Counted from the first letter of the stretch, positions 1 through 9,199 are shown. The stretch is DNA of 64,000 nucleotides from Scandinavium goeteborgense (GCF_003935895.2 NZ_CP054058.1:1488001-1552000), one strand, 5' to 3'. The notes: a model not told the origin generated them from the sequence alone. Numbers and translations: made by a program.

Positions 1-1245
1 GTCGTTGTCGACGTGGATGGCGGTAATGTCTTTGTCCGATTCGCGGAAGAACAGCATAAACAGCACGGCAATCACCGCGATCATGATTGCGCCGAAGGTC
101 CACATGCCTGCCCAGTTAAAGGTCAACCCATTGACGGGTGTTTTGTAGGCGAACATTTTTTCCATCATTACGCCGCCGAGACGGTAGCCGAGCAGGCTGC
201 CAAAGCCTTGACAGCAAAGGGTAATCAAGCCCTGGGCCGCAGTGCGCATGTGAACCGGGGATTTTTTGTCGACGTAGATATACGCGGTGACGTAGTAAAA
301 ATCGTAGCTCACGCCGTGTAGCAGAATGCCGAGGAAAAGCAGGCCGTAGGTAAAGTATTGTTCTGCGCCGCCGTAGACGAAAAAGCCGTAGCGAATGGCC
401 GCCGTCACCAGACCCAGTAATAATACCTTTTTAATACCAAAGCGTTTAATGAAGAACGGTAGCGCCAGCATAAAGAAGATTTCGGAGAACTGGCCGAGGG
501 TCATCCAGCCGGTGGCGTTGTGCATCCCGACTTCGGTCAGATAGCCGTTGGCGAAGATGTAGTAGAACGCCAGCGGCATCGCGAACAGGAACGAGCAGAA
601 GAAAAAGACGAGGAAGTTTTTGTCGCGCAGCAGCACCAGCGCGTCTAATCCGAGCATCACTTTCAGGCTCATTTTGCCGGTGCTTTTCGGCGGTGTATCC
701 GGCAGGAACAGCGCGAACACGCCCAGCAGCGCGGAGCTGGCGGCAGTAATCAGCAAGGGAATGCTGGTTGGGGAAATGTCGTTATAGCCCATCAACTGCG
801 GCAGGAAACCGCACACCAGGCCGGAGGCGATCCAGCCGACGGTGCCCATCACGCGAATGCGCGGGAAGTCGCGTTCGACGTCCGGCACGTGTGAAAACGC
901 GATGCTGTTGGTCAGGGCGATGGTCGGCATATAGGTCAGCGAGTACGCCAGCAGCAGCGGGAAGAAGCCGCTGAAGGTCGTTTGCTGCGCGGCGAAGTAC
1001 ATCAAAATCGCCCCGACGAACATCAGCACCGCCAGCACTTTCTGCGCCGGGAAGAAGCGGTCGGTTAGCGAGCCGACGAGAATAGGCGAGAGGATCGCAG
1101 CGATAGCGGTACAGGCGTAGGACCAGCCGATTTCTCCGGCGCTAAAGCCGTTTTTGCTCAGCCATAGCCACAGCGGCACAAACCACGCGCCCCAGATAAA
1201 CCACTCCACGAACATCATGAACGACAGCTTAACTGTAGTTTTCAT
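1..1245 (-). CDS. yegT: YegT-type nucleoside:H+ symporter family MFS transporter (C-terminus cut by window edge)
   Basis: 415 codons run off the left edge. The E. coli protein is about 425 residues, so only about ten C-terminal residues are missing. The N-terminus (MKTTVKLSFMMFVEWFIWG) and the whole chain are close to E. coli YegT, a 12-TM inner-membrane protein of the NupG/XapB nucleoside-symporter family whose substrate is not established. Start: ATG at 1245 is preceded by AAGGA at a suitable distance. An in-frame ATG at 1260 would add five residues but includes that ribosome site, so the shorter start is preferred. The gene is divergent from fbaB, as in E. coli. In E. coli yegT heads a yegTUV sugar/nucleoside-like cluster, so the left-hand neighbours may continue that operon. 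Confidence 0.93.
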   Translation of the reverse strand, partial: MKTTVKLSFMMFVEWFIWGAWFVPLWLWLSKNGFSAGEIGWSYACTAIAAILSPILVGSLTDRFFPAQKVLAVLMFVGAILMYFAAQQTTFSGFFPLLLAYSLTYMPTIALTNSIAFSHVPDVERDFPRIRVMGTVGWIASGLVCGFLPQLMGYNDISPTSIPLLITAASSALLGVFALFLPDTPPKSTGKMSLKVMLGLDALVLLRDKNFLVFFFCSFLFAMPLAFYYIFANGYLTEVGMHNATGWMTLGQFSEIFFMLALPFFIKRFGIKKVLLLGLVTAAIRYGFFVYGGAEQYFTYGLLFLGILLHGVSYDFYYVTAYIYVDKKSPVHMRTAAQGLITLCCQGFGSLLGYRLGGVMMEKMFAYKTPVNGLTFNWAGMWTFGAIMIAVIAVLFMLFFRESDKDITAIHVDND

Positions 1246-1493
1246 CTTTAAATCCTTCATGACAGGTAAGGTACGCCTGCACACTACCATTTGATAATAC
1301 CTTTTAAATACCTTTGAGGTGATTCCTTGAGCGACTTAACACTTTTCCGCACCTGAATCGAGCCAGCGGAATGTGCTTAAAAGCACGAATGGGCTGGAAA
1401 AATCAGCTTCAGGAGACCAGGCTTAGTGTTGCCTGAAAAACAGGCACAGGACATTCATTGCCAGCCTGGCTGGCACTTACGGGAGTTATCGCT
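1246..1493. promoter_or_regulatory. yegT/fbaB divergent regulatory region with two leader hairpins
   Basis: 248 bp with no gene. On the fbaB side there are two tight inverted repeats: TGCCTG-AAAAA-CAGGCA at 1430-1446 and GCCAGC-CT-GGCTGGC at about 1460-1474. The second ends just before the GGGAG ribosome site at 1481-1485. A partial match to the Cra (FruR) operator core (TGAATCGA) lies near 1354-1361. E. coli fbaB is a gluconeogenic gene, so Cra control is plausible, but the site is imperfect. AT-rich DNA near 1290-1312 could carry the yegT promoter; no clear -35/-10 pair was fixed. Confidence 0.4.
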
Positions 1494-2543
1494 ATGACTG
1501 ATATTGCGCAGTTGCTTGGCAAAGACGCCGACAGCCTTTTACAGCATCGTTGTATGACCATTCCGTCCGGGCAGCTTCACCTTCCCGGTTCCGATTATGT
1601 CGATCGCGTGATGATTGACAATAACCGTCCCCCAGCCGTACTGCGAAACATGCAAACCCTGTACAACACCGGGCGTCTGGCGGGCACCGGCTATCTCTCT
1701 ATTTTACCGGTAGACCAGGGCGTTGAGCACTCTGCGGGTGCATCGTTTGCGGCAAATCCGCTCTATTTTGACCCTAAAAACATTGTTGAGCTGGCGATTG
1801 AAGCGGGCTGTAACTGTGTGGCCTCGACCTATGGCGTGCTGGCGAGTGTGTCGCGCCGTTACGCGCACCGTATTCCTTTCCTCGTGAAGCTAAATCACAA
1901 CGAGACGTTGAGCTACCCGAATACCTTCGATCAGACGCTGTATGCCAGCGTCGAGCAGGCGTTCAACATGGGCGCGGTGGCGGTGGGGGCGACCATTTAT
2001 TTCGGGTCAGAAGAGTCGCGTCGACAGATTGAAGAAATTTCTGCGGCCTTCGAACGCGCGCATGAACTCGGCATGGTGACCGTGCTGTGGGCATATCTGC
2101 GTAATTCGGGCTTCAAAAAAGACGGCGTGGATTACCACGTTTCTGCGGATTTAACCGGCCAGGCCAACCATCTGGCGGCCACCATCGGTGCGGATATCGT
2201 GAAGCAGAAAATGGCGGAAAATAACGGCGGCTACAAAGCGGTGAATTTCGGCTATACCGACGAACGCGTATACAGCAAACTCACCACTGACAACCCCATC
2301 GATCTGGTGCGTTACCAGCTGGCGAACTGCTATATGGGGCGCGCGGGCCTGATCAACTCTGGTGGCGCGGCGGGCGATAACGACCAGGTCGACGCCGTTC
2401 GTACCGCGGTCATCAACAAACGCGCGGGTGGGATGGGGCTGATCCTCGGCCGTAAAGCCTTCAAGAAATCGATGGCCGATGGCGTGAAGTTGATTAACTC
2501 GGTGCAGGATGTCTATCTTGACGAGAAAGTGACGATTGCCTGA
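1494..2543 (+). CDS. fbaB: Class I fructose-bisphosphate aldolase (DhnA type)
   Basis: 349 residues, nearly identical to E. coli FbaB (350). It reversibly cleaves fructose 1,6-bisphosphate to DHAP and glyceraldehyde 3-phosphate through a Schiff-base lysine, probably Lys237 in IVKQKM. Being the class I form, it is metal independent, unlike FbaA, and serves mainly gluconeogenic growth. Phosphate-binding GGxxGGxxGLILGRK-type elements lie near the C-terminus. The start chosen is ATG 1494, with GGGAG at 1481-1485. An upstream in-frame ATG at 1458 would place the leader hairpin inside the gene and lacks family support. A terminator follows at 2554. Confidence 0.97.
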   Translation: MTDIAQLLGKDADSLLQHRCMTIPSGQLHLPGSDYVDRVMIDNNRPPAVLRNMQTLYNTGRLAGTGYLSILPVDQGVEHSAGASFAANPLYFDPKNIVELAIEAGCNCVASTYGVLASVSRRYAHRIPFLVKLNHNETLSYPNTFDQTLYASVEQAFNMGAVAVGATIYFGSEESRRQIEEISAAFERAHELGMVTVLWAYLRNSGFKKDGVDYHVSADLTGQANHLAATIGADIVKQKMAENNGGYKAVNFGYTDERVYSKLTTDNPIDLVRYQLANCYMGRAGLINSGGAAGDNDQVDAVRTAVINKRAGGMGLILGRKAFKKSMADGVKLINSVQDVYLDEKVTIA

Positions 2544-2553
2544 TCAATTAAAC

Positions 2554-2580
2554 GGGCCTCTCTCTGTGAGGCCCCTGATT
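2554..2580 (+). terminator. Rho-independent-like terminator of fbaB
   Basis: Perfect 7-bp stem GGGCCTC / GAGGCCC with a 7-nt loop, starting 10 nt after the fbaB stop. The following T run is weak (CTGATTTCG), so termination may be partial. Confidence 0.65.
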
Positions 2581-2623
2581 TCGAATTTCCCTCTGATACC
2601 CCCGTCACAACTCCATAACATTT

Positions 2624-2639
2624 TGTGAAAAATGTCACA
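2624..2639 (+). promoter_or_regulatory. CRP-cAMP binding site upstream of the enolase/ABC operon
   Basis: TGTGA-N6-TCACA, a perfect match to both conserved CRP half-sites, centred at about 2631.5. It lies 128 nt upstream of the GTG start at 2767 and downstream of the fbaB terminator, so it belongs to the operon rather than to fbaB. The family rule implies activation when preferred sugars are absent. The -10 element was not fixed with confidence. Confidence 0.8.
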
Positions 2640-2766
2640 TCACTCTGTGCAGATGTCCAAAAAATCATGGCTATTTAGGCCCCTTTTGACGAGGCGACGG
2701 TGATTTTTTACACATACAGTATCTGTTGAAACGCTGTTTTAAATTCACAAAAGGAAAATAACAGTC

Positions 2767-3921
2767 GTGAAAATAGAATCTGTAAACGTCACCGTTTTTA
2801 CGTACCCAACCCGCCGAGTCTCTGATAGTGCAGGGCACTCTCATCCCGGCGCTGAGAGCCTCGCAAAAATGGCCATGCTGACCCTCACCACCGACGAAGG
2901 GGATTGCGGCTACGCTTTCGCGCCACCCGAAGTGGTGCGCCCGTATGTGGTGAATGCTTTCTTCCGCAAAGTTCTGGTTGGGCAAGATCCGTTTAACCGT
3001 GAGCGGATCTGGCAAGACCTGGTGCATTGGCAACGTGGCAGCGCTCATCAGCTGACTGAACGTGCGCTGTCGTTTGTTGAACAAGCGCTGTGGGATTTGA
3101 TTGGCCGCAAACTGAAAGTGCCGGTCTACAAGCTACTTGGCGGCTTTCGCGACAAAGTTCCGGCTTATGGCAGCACCATGTGCGGTGATGAACTGGAAGG
3201 CGGATTATCCACGCCAGATGAATTCGGCCAGTTCGCTGAAAAACTGGTGGCGCGCGGCTACAAAGCGATAAAACTCCATACCTGGATGCCCCCTGTGGCG
3301 TTCGCTCCAGACCCAAAAATGGACGTCAAAGCCTGCGCCGCGGTGCGTGAAGCCGTCGGCCCTGACATCGATTTAATGCTTGATGGCTACCACTGGTATA
3401 GCCGCAGCCAGGCGCTGTACATCGGTAAAGCGCTGGAAAAACTCAACTTTGCGTGGTTCGAAGAGCCGATGGAAGAAGAAAGCATGGCGTCCTACGTCTG
3501 GCTTTCTGAGAACTTATCGATTGATGTTGTTGGCCCCGAAAGCCTCGGCGGCAAGCATCACAGCCGGGCTGATTGGGCGAAAGCGGGTGCCTGCGACATT
3601 CTGCGTGCCGGGGCGAATGGCGTCGGCGGAATTTCGCCAACCATGAAAGTGGCGGCGCTGGCAGAATCGTTCGGTATGGATTGTGAAATCCACGGCAACG
3701 GGGCGGCAAGCCTGGCGGCCGTCGGCGCAATTCGTAACTGCCGCTGGTATGAACGCGGTTTGCTGCACCCGTTCCTTGAATATGATGAGCCAGCAGCCTA
3801 CCTGAACAGCATCGTTGATCCGATGGATGCCGACGGTTTCGTGCATCTGCCACAGCGTCCGGGTCTGGGCGAAGACATTAATTTTGACTATATCGAGATG
3901 AACACCGTTAGCCGGGATTAA
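2767..3921 (+). CDS. Mandelate racemase/muconate lactonizing enzyme family protein (enolase superfamily)
   Basis: 384 residues with the enolase-superfamily layout: an N-terminal capping domain (about 1-125) and a TIM barrel. Visible metal ligands are Asp206 (MLDGYHW), Glu232 (FEEP) and Glu258 (PES). An Asp277-His309 pair (CDILR, EIHGNG) fits the mandelate-racemase subgroup His-Asp dyad. At the second-strand base position the sequence is Lys169-x-His171, not the Lys-x-Lys of mandelate racemase, so an acid-sugar dehydratase or epimerase is more likely than a true mandelate racemase. The start is GTG 2767, 11 nt after AAAGGA. It is the first gene of an operon with a peptide-type ABC importer, so it probably acts on the imported compound. 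The substrate is unknown. Confidence 0.85.
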   Translation: MKIESVNVTVFTYPTRRVSDSAGHSHPGAESLAKMAMLTLTTDEGDCGYAFAPPEVVRPYVVNAFFRKVLVGQDPFNRERIWQDLVHWQRGSAHQLTERALSFVEQALWDLIGRKLKVPVYKLLGGFRDKVPAYGSTMCGDELEGGLSTPDEFGQFAEKLVARGYKAIKLHTWMPPVAFAPDPKMDVKACAAVREAVGPDIDLMLDGYHWYSRSQALYIGKALEKLNFAWFEEPMEEESMASYVWLSENLSIDVVGPESLGGKHHSRADWAKAGACDILRAGANGVGGISPTMKVAALAESFGMDCEIHGNGAASLAAVGAIRNCRWYERGLLHPFLEYDEPAAYLNSIVDPMDADGFVHLPQRPGLGEDINFDYIEMNTVSRD

Positions 3922-3998
3922 CCTGTACCCGCCGTAAAAATTATAAGCCCGGGCTAATGGCGCCTGGGTAATCTCTACCCTACAAAACGGTATCTATC
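3922..3998 (+). other. Short intercistronic spacer with hairpins
   Basis: 77 nt between the enzyme and the binding protein gene. It holds a self-complementary AGCCCGGGCT near 3946-3955 and a GGGTA-ATCTC-TACCC hairpin at 3966-3980. The next start codon is at 3999. Such a hairpin could protect or boost the binding-protein message; this is inference. Confidence 0.35.
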
Positions 3999-5630
3999 AT
4001 GAATCGAAGCTCCCGACTTGGCGCGTGCCTGCTCACGCTCTTGTTCATGTTCGGCAGCGGCTCGGCGGGGGCGAAAACGCCACCTGACCAGCTGATTATC
4101 GGCATGAATATGAACAACCTGCTGACCCTCGACCCGGCTGCGATGACCGGTAACGAAGTGGTTGGGCTGGTGGTAAACCTCTATGACTCGCTGGTGGAAC
4201 TGGACCCGCTAAAACTCACTCACGTGCGCCCGGCGCTGGCGAAATCCTGGGAGATCTCGGATCACGGCAATCGCCTGACTTTCCATCTGCAAGAGGGGGT
4301 GCGATTCCACTCTGGCAATCCGCTTACCGCCGACGATGTGGTGTGGTCGATGCGCCGGGTGTTGCATCTGAATCTCGCGCAGGCGTCGGTGTGGAAATCC
4401 TACGGTTTCAGCAAAACCAACGTTGATGAGCAGGTGAAAGCGCTGGACGCCTCAACGGTAGAAATCTCGTTGCCGAAAGCCAACGACCCCCAGTTGGTGA
4501 TTTACTCGCTGGCGGCCTTGGGCAGCGTGGTCGTGCTCGACAGAAAAACGGTTGAGAAGCATGTGCAAAATGACGACTGGGGCAACCGTTGGCTGACCAC
4601 CCACGAAGCGGGTTCCGGCCCGTTTAGTCTTGAAGAGTGGCAGGCAAAAGACGTGCTGCGCATGAAGCGTAATCCTGATTACTGGCGCGGCGAGCCAAAA
4701 CTGTCCCGCGTAGTGTTCCGTCATTTTCAGGAATCGCAAACCTTACGTCTGATGATTGCGAAAGGCGACCTGGATATCGCCAGCAATATGGCCGTCTCGG
4801 ATGTGAATGCGCTGCGCAAAGACCCCAATATGACGGTCGATGCGGTGAAAAAAGGCACTATTTATTACGTCGCCATGAGCATGAAGGAGCCACATTTCGC
4901 CAACCCCAAAGTGCGTGAAGCCGTGCGTTATCTCATTGATTATCAAGGTATCAACAAAGCGCTGATGGCGGGCTATGGCGTGCTGCACCAGCGCCCCATC
5001 CAGTCTGGAATGCCTGCCACGCTGCCAGACCCAGGCTACGCGCTGGATATCCCACGCGCTAAGGCGTTGCTCGCCGAAGCGGGCTATCCGCAGGGTTTCG
5101 ATACCACCTTACGCGTGCTGGCCGATCAGCCGTTCCTGAATATTGCGATTGCGGTGCAGTCCACGCTGATGCAGGCGGGAATCAACGCCAAAATTGTGAC
5201 CGGAACCGGTAACCAGATTTACGGCGCAATGCGCGAGCGTAAATTCGACATGTTGGTTGGGCGCGGCGGCAGCGGCGTGGAACCGCATCCGCATTCCAGT
5301 CTGCGCTCGCTGGTCTATAACCCGGATAACAGCGACGCGGCGCGTTTGACCAACTTCCAGGGCTGGCGCACTGGCTTCTACGACAAGCAGATTAATCAGC
5401 AAATCGACAAGGCGCTGGTCGAACGCGACCCGGCAAAACAGCGTGAGGAATATCAGGCCATTCAGACGCGTTATGACCAGCTGATCCCGGCGTTGCTGCC
5501 GCTTTCGCAAATGGTGGACTCGGTGGTGGTGCGCAACGACGTGCAGAATTATCAACCGCATCCGTCTGCCACCACTTTCCTGCGTGACGTCTATAAAACG
5601 CCCGCTGAACACGGGGAGAACAAGGGATGA
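3999..5630 (+). CDS. ABC transporter solute-binding protein, family 5 (DppA/OppA/GsiB-like)
   Basis: 543 residues. A Sec signal peptide is clear: positive MNRSSR, a hydrophobic core and cleavage probably after GSAGA near residue 25. The mature protein has the family 5 landmarks: LDPAAMTGNEV near the start, LAKSWEIS, FHLQEGVRFHSGNPLTADDVVWS, and a C-terminal lobe with repeated YWRGEPKL/FRHF-type elements. The family delivers peptides, opines, nickel or sugars from the periplasm to the membrane complex. Together with the upstream enolase-type enzyme a di-acid, sugar-acid or amino-acid conjugate is possible, but the substrate cannot be read from sequence. Its stop overlaps the next start. Confidence 0.9.
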   Translation: MNRSSRLGACLLTLLFMFGSGSAGAKTPPDQLIIGMNMNNLLTLDPAAMTGNEVVGLVVNLYDSLVELDPLKLTHVRPALAKSWEISDHGNRLTFHLQEGVRFHSGNPLTADDVVWSMRRVLHLNLAQASVWKSYGFSKTNVDEQVKALDASTVEISLPKANDPQLVIYSLAALGSVVVLDRKTVEKHVQNDDWGNRWLTTHEAGSGPFSLEEWQAKDVLRMKRNPDYWRGEPKLSRVVFRHFQESQTLRLMIAKGDLDIASNMAVSDVNALRKDPNMTVDAVKKGTIYYVAMSMKEPHFANPKVREAVRYLIDYQGINKALMAGYGVLHQRPIQSGMPATLPDPGYALDIPRAKALLAEAGYPQGFDTTLRVLADQPFLNIAIAVQSTLMQAGINAKIVTGTGNQIYGAMRERKFDMLVGRGGSGVEPHPHSSLRSLVYNPDNSDAARLTNFQGWRTGFYDKQINQQIDKALVERDPAKQREEYQAIQTRYDQLIPALLPLSQMVDSVVVRNDVQNYQPHPSATTFLRDVYKTPAEHGENKG

Positions 5631-6664
5631 GCATGATTCTGTTAGCGCCAGGTGGCCGCGCCCGGCGATTCTCAAAACGTGTAAGCCAGGTGTTGGTTAC
5701 CCTTTTTGGCTTGCTGCTGCTGACGTTCTTTATTGGTCGCGTGATGCCCATCGACCCGGTGCTGGCGATTGTCGGCCCGGATGCCGATCAAAGCACTTAT
5801 CAGCAGGTTTACCACCAGCTCGGCTTTGATCAATCGCTGGCAACACAGTTCTGGATTTACCTCGGCGGGCTGTTACATGGCGATTTAGGCAACGCGCTGC
5901 TGACCGGGAAACCGGTCGTGGACGACATTCTGCGTGTGTTCCCGGCAACGCTCGAACTGGCGACGGTGGCGATTATCGTCGGCGCGGGTTTAGGGATCCC
6001 GCTTGGCGTGTGGGCCGCGGCTCGCCGTAACAGCGTGGTGGATTACGGGGTGCGCATCATCAGCCTGGCCGGTTATTCAACGCCGATTTTCTGGGTCGGA
6101 ATGATGGGGCTGCTGCTGTTTTACGCCTGGCTTGGTTGGGTCGGCGGTGCTGGGCGCATTGATTTAGGGCTGGATGGCGTGGTGCCGCGCCGCAGCGGTT
6201 TGCTGCTGGTGGATGCGCTTCTGGCGGGTAACAGCGCCGTGTTTTTTAACGCGCTGAACCACCTGATTCTGCCAGCCTCACTGCTCGGCTTTCATTCGCT
6301 GGCATACATCAGCCGAATGACCCGCAGCTTTATGCTGGCGCAACTTTCGCAGGAATTCATTATCACCGCGCGGGTGAAAGGGCTGACCGAGCGCCAGGTT
6401 ATCTGGAATCACGCGTTCCGTAATATTTTGGTGCAGTTGCTGACGGTGGTCGCGCTGGCCTACGGTTCGCTGCTCGAAGGCGCGGTGTTGATAGAGACCG
6501 TGTTCTCATGGCCTGGGTTTGGGTCGTATCTCACCGGCAGTTTGCTGCTCGGCGACATGAATGCGGTGATGGGCTGCGTGCTGGTGGTTGGCGTGATTTT
6601 CGTGTTGCTAAACCTGCTGTCCGACATGCTCTACCAACTCTTTGATCCGAGGACAAAATCATGA
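5627..6664 (+). CDS. ABC transporter permease, DppB-like
   Basis: 345 residues, about six membrane segments. The cytoplasmic EAA loop that contacts the ATPases is visible as EFIITARVKGLTERQVIWNH. It ends with the usual LLSDMLYQLFDPR motif of DppB/OppB proteins. The start ATG overlaps the previous stop (ATGA); an ATG two codons later (5633) is also possible. It forms the membrane channel with the next gene. Confidence 0.92.
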   Translation: MSMILLAPGGRARRFSKRVSQVLVTLFGLLLLTFFIGRVMPIDPVLAIVGPDADQSTYQQVYHQLGFDQSLATQFWIYLGGLLHGDLGNALLTGKPVVDDILRVFPATLELATVAIIVGAGLGIPLGVWAAARRNSVVDYGVRIISLAGYSTPIFWVGMMGLLLFYAWLGWVGGAGRIDLGLDGVVPRRSGLLLVDALLAGNSAVFFNALNHLILPASLLGFHSLAYISRMTRSFMLAQLSQEFIITARVKGLTERQVIWNHAFRNILVQLLTVVALAYGSLLEGAVLIETVFSWPGFGSYLTGSLLLGDMNAVMGCVLVVGVIFVLLNLLSDMLYQLFDPRTKS

Positions 6665-7566
6665 CGGTTTCCTTTGGAACGCCCCAACTTACTGCCGCCG
6701 ACGAGCGTTCGCTACGCGTGAAACGCGCCGGGCTGCGGGCGGTGGGGTTTATCGGAAAAATGGCGCGCAATCCGCTGACGGCGATTGGCGGCGGTATCGT
6801 CTTTTTACTGCTGATGGTGGCCCTCTTTGCCCCGTGGATAGCGCCCTATAACCCGCTGGTGCAGGATCTCAACCGCGCGCTGACTGCCCCAAACGCCACG
6901 CACTGGTTTGGCACCGACGAATTTGGTCGGGATATTTTCAGCCGACTGGTTTATGGCTCGCGCATCACGCTCTACATCGTGCTGCTGGTGTCGGTCACGG
7001 TAGGCCCGCTGGGCCTGCTGCTTGGCGTCGCCGCTGGATATTTCGGCGGTAAAGTCGACATGGTGCTGATGCGCATCACCGATATTTTCATCTCGTTCCC
7101 AAGCCTGGTGCTGGCGTTGGCGTTTGTGGCGGCACTCGGCCCCGGCCTTGAACACGTCGTGATTGCGATTACGCTCACTGCCTGGCCGCCGATTGCACGC
7201 CTGGCGCGGGCGGAAACGCTCTCGTTGCGCCAGACCGATTTTATCTCTGCGGTGCGTCTGCAAGGGGCATCTCCAGTACGTGTGTTATGGCGTCACATCG
7301 TCCCGCTGTGCATGCCCTCGGTGATTATTCGTATCACCATGAACATGGCGGGCATCATTCTGACCGCCGCCGGTTTGGGCTTCTTAGGCCTTGGCGCACA
7401 GCCGCCAGAGCCGGAGTGGGGGGCGATGATCTCCAGCGGACGCACCTACATGATGGAGTGTTGGTGGGTAGTAACGATTCCGGGGCTGGCGATTTTAATC
7501 AACAGTCTGGCATTCAACTTCTTGGGAGATGGCCTACGTGACATCCTCGATCCTCGCAGCGAATAA
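6661..7566 (+). CDS. ABC transporter permease, DppC-like
   Basis: 301 residues. It has the N-terminal OppC_N segment (NPLTAIGGGIV, first TM), a periplasmic HWFGTDEFGRDIFSR motif typical of DppC/OppC, five further TM segments and the EAA loop DFISAVRLQGASPVRVLW. It ends in LGDGLRDILDPR, the family C-terminus. The start overlaps the previous stop (ATGA) and the 3' end overlaps the next gene, consistent with strict translational coupling. Confidence 0.92.
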   Translation: MTVSFGTPQLTAADERSLRVKRAGLRAVGFIGKMARNPLTAIGGGIVFLLLMVALFAPWIAPYNPLVQDLNRALTAPNATHWFGTDEFGRDIFSRLVYGSRITLYIVLLVSVTVGPLGLLLGVAAGYFGGKVDMVLMRITDIFISFPSLVLALAFVAALGPGLEHVVIAITLTAWPPIARLARAETLSLRQTDFISAVRLQGASPVRVLWRHIVPLCMPSVIIRITMNMAGIILTAAGLGFLGLGAQPPEPEWGAMISSGRTYMMECWWVVTIPGLAILINSLAFNFLGDGLRDILDPRSE

Positions 7567-8404
7567 CGCGCCGCATCTGCTCGATGTACGCGACCTGAAC
7601 GTCACGTTTGTAAACGGTCGCCAGCAAACCCATGTGGTGCGCGGCGTTTCCTTCCAGCTCGGACGTGAAAAGCTGGCGATAGTGGGCGAATCGGGTTCCG
7701 GTAAATCCACCGTCGGGCGCGCGCTGTTGCAGCTTCACCCGAAAAAGGCACACATCACCGCCGACCTGATGCAGTTTGGCGACATAGATTTGCTCCGCGC
7801 CACGGACGCTCAAATGCGAAATGTGCGCGGCAAGCGTATTTCAATGATCATGCAGGACCCGAAATATTCGCTGAACCCGGTGATGTGTGTGGGCGACCAA
7901 ATTGCTGAAGCCTGGCTGACGCATCATCGTGTCGGCCATAAAGAGGCCAAACAGAAAGTGCTGGAGATGCTCGACGTGGTGCGCATTCGCCAGCCGGAGC
8001 GCATCTATCACCTCTATCCGCACGAAGTGTCCGGCGGCCAGGGCCAGCGCATTATGATTGCCATGATGCTGATTACCGATCCGGAAATGGTCATTGCCGA
8101 TGAACCGACTTCCGCACTTGATGTTTCAGTGCGTTTGCAGGTGCTGGCGCTGCTGGATGACTTGGTGCAGTCGCGCGGTCTGGGGCTCATTTTTATCAGC
8201 CACGACATCAACCTGGTGCGCAGTTTCTGCGACCGTGTGCTGGTGATGTACGCCGGGCGCGTGGTGGAATCCATTGCCGCTAAAGATCTTGATAACGCGA
8301 AGCACCCCTATACCCGGGGGTTGATTAGCGCCTTGCCGGATATGGACCAACCCCGCGCGCATCTGCCGGTGCTGCAACGCCAGCCCAGTTGGCTAACCGA
8401 ATAA
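7538..8404 (+). CDS. ABC transporter ATP-binding protein, DppD-like
   Basis: 288 residues from GTG 7538. An ATG at 7529 is in frame, but GGGAG at 7524-7528 sits 9 nt before the GTG and touches the ATG, so the GTG start is preferred. Walker A (GESGSGKST, about residue 50-58), signature VSGGQGQR and Walker B (MVIADEPTSALD) are intact, followed by the ISHD switch histidine. The C-terminal oligopeptide-ABC extension is short and lacks the cysteine cluster of classical DppD. It pairs with the next ATPase to power the importer. The 5' end overlaps the permease gene by about 29 nt. Confidence 0.88.
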   Translation: MTSSILAANNAPHLLDVRDLNVTFVNGRQQTHVVRGVSFQLGREKLAIVGESGSGKSTVGRALLQLHPKKAHITADLMQFGDIDLLRATDAQMRNVRGKRISMIMQDPKYSLNPVMCVGDQIAEAWLTHHRVGHKEAKQKVLEMLDVVRIRQPERIYHLYPHEVSGGQGQRIMIAMMLITDPEMVIADEPTSALDVSVRLQVLALLDDLVQSRGLGLIFISHDINLVRSFCDRVLVMYAGRVVESIAAKDLDNAKHPYTRGLISALPDMDQPRAHLPVLQRQPSWLTE

Positions 8405-8416
8405 AAGGAGCAACGC

Positions 8417-9199
8417 ATGTCATCCATGATTTCAGTCAGCCAGCTCAATTTAACCTTTGGCGAAGGGACGAAAACCAACCAGGTGCTGTTTGATGTGAAC
8501 GTTAACGTCGGCCAAGGCGAGATTTTCGGTCTGGTGGGGGAGTCCGGTTCCGGGAAAACCACGGTGCTGAAATGCCTCGCCGGGTTGTTCACGCACTGGC
8601 AGGGAACGTTGTCGATCGACGGCACCGAGCTTGAGCGCAAAATCAGCCGCGAGCGTTGCCGGATGGTGCAAATGGTGTTTCAGGATCCGTATGGTTCTTT
8701 GCATCCGCGCCATACCATCGGCGATATTCTGGAAGAACCGCTGCAAATTCAGGGCTACACCGACCGCGATCGGCGCATCAATATGATGCTCGATAAAGTC
8801 GGGTTAAACCGTGCATTTCGCAGTCGATATCCGCACCAGCTTTCCGGCGGGCAGCGCCAGCGCGTGGCCATTGCGCGCGCGTTAGTGCTCGAGCCGCAGG
8901 TGCTGCTGCTCGATGAACCAACTTCCGCGCTGGATGTTTCGGTGCAGGCGGAAATTCTCAACCTGCTGGCAGATTTGCAGCAGGAATCGAATCTCACCTA
9001 CTTAATGGTGACGCATGATTTGGGGGTGATCGCGCACCTCTGCCACCGCGTTGGCGTGATGCAACACGGGCGTATTCTGGAATCGCTCAGCACCGATGAT
9101 TTAATCAGCGGTGCCGCGCAGGTTCCCTATACACAAATGTTGGTCAACGCCAGCCGTCAGTACAGCCGTGAAATGGCACAGCAAGTGGCCAAGTTCTGA
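8417..9199 (+). CDS. ABC transporter ATP-binding protein, DppF-like
   Basis: 260 residues. Walker A GESGSGKTT (41-49), signature LSGGQRQR (142-149), Walker B VLLLDEPTSALD (162-173) and the VTHD switch are all present, so the subunit should be catalytically competent. The ribosome site AAAAGGAG lies just before ATG 8417. It is the last gene of the operon and is followed by a hairpin shared with the convergent yegS. It is shorter than DppF (about 330 residues) because the C-terminal oligopeptide domain is reduced. Confidence 0.9.
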   Translation: MSSMISVSQLNLTFGEGTKTNQVLFDVNVNVGQGEIFGLVGESGSGKTTVLKCLAGLFTHWQGTLSIDGTELERKISRERCRMVQMVFQDPYGSLHPRHTIGDILEEPLQIQGYTDRDRRINMMLDKVGLNRAFRSRYPHQLSGGQRQRVAIARALVLEPQVLLLDEPTSALDVSVQAEILNLLADLQQESNLTYLMVTHDLGVIAHLCHRVGVMQHGRILESLSTDDLISGAAQVPYTQMLVNASRQYSREMAQQVAKF

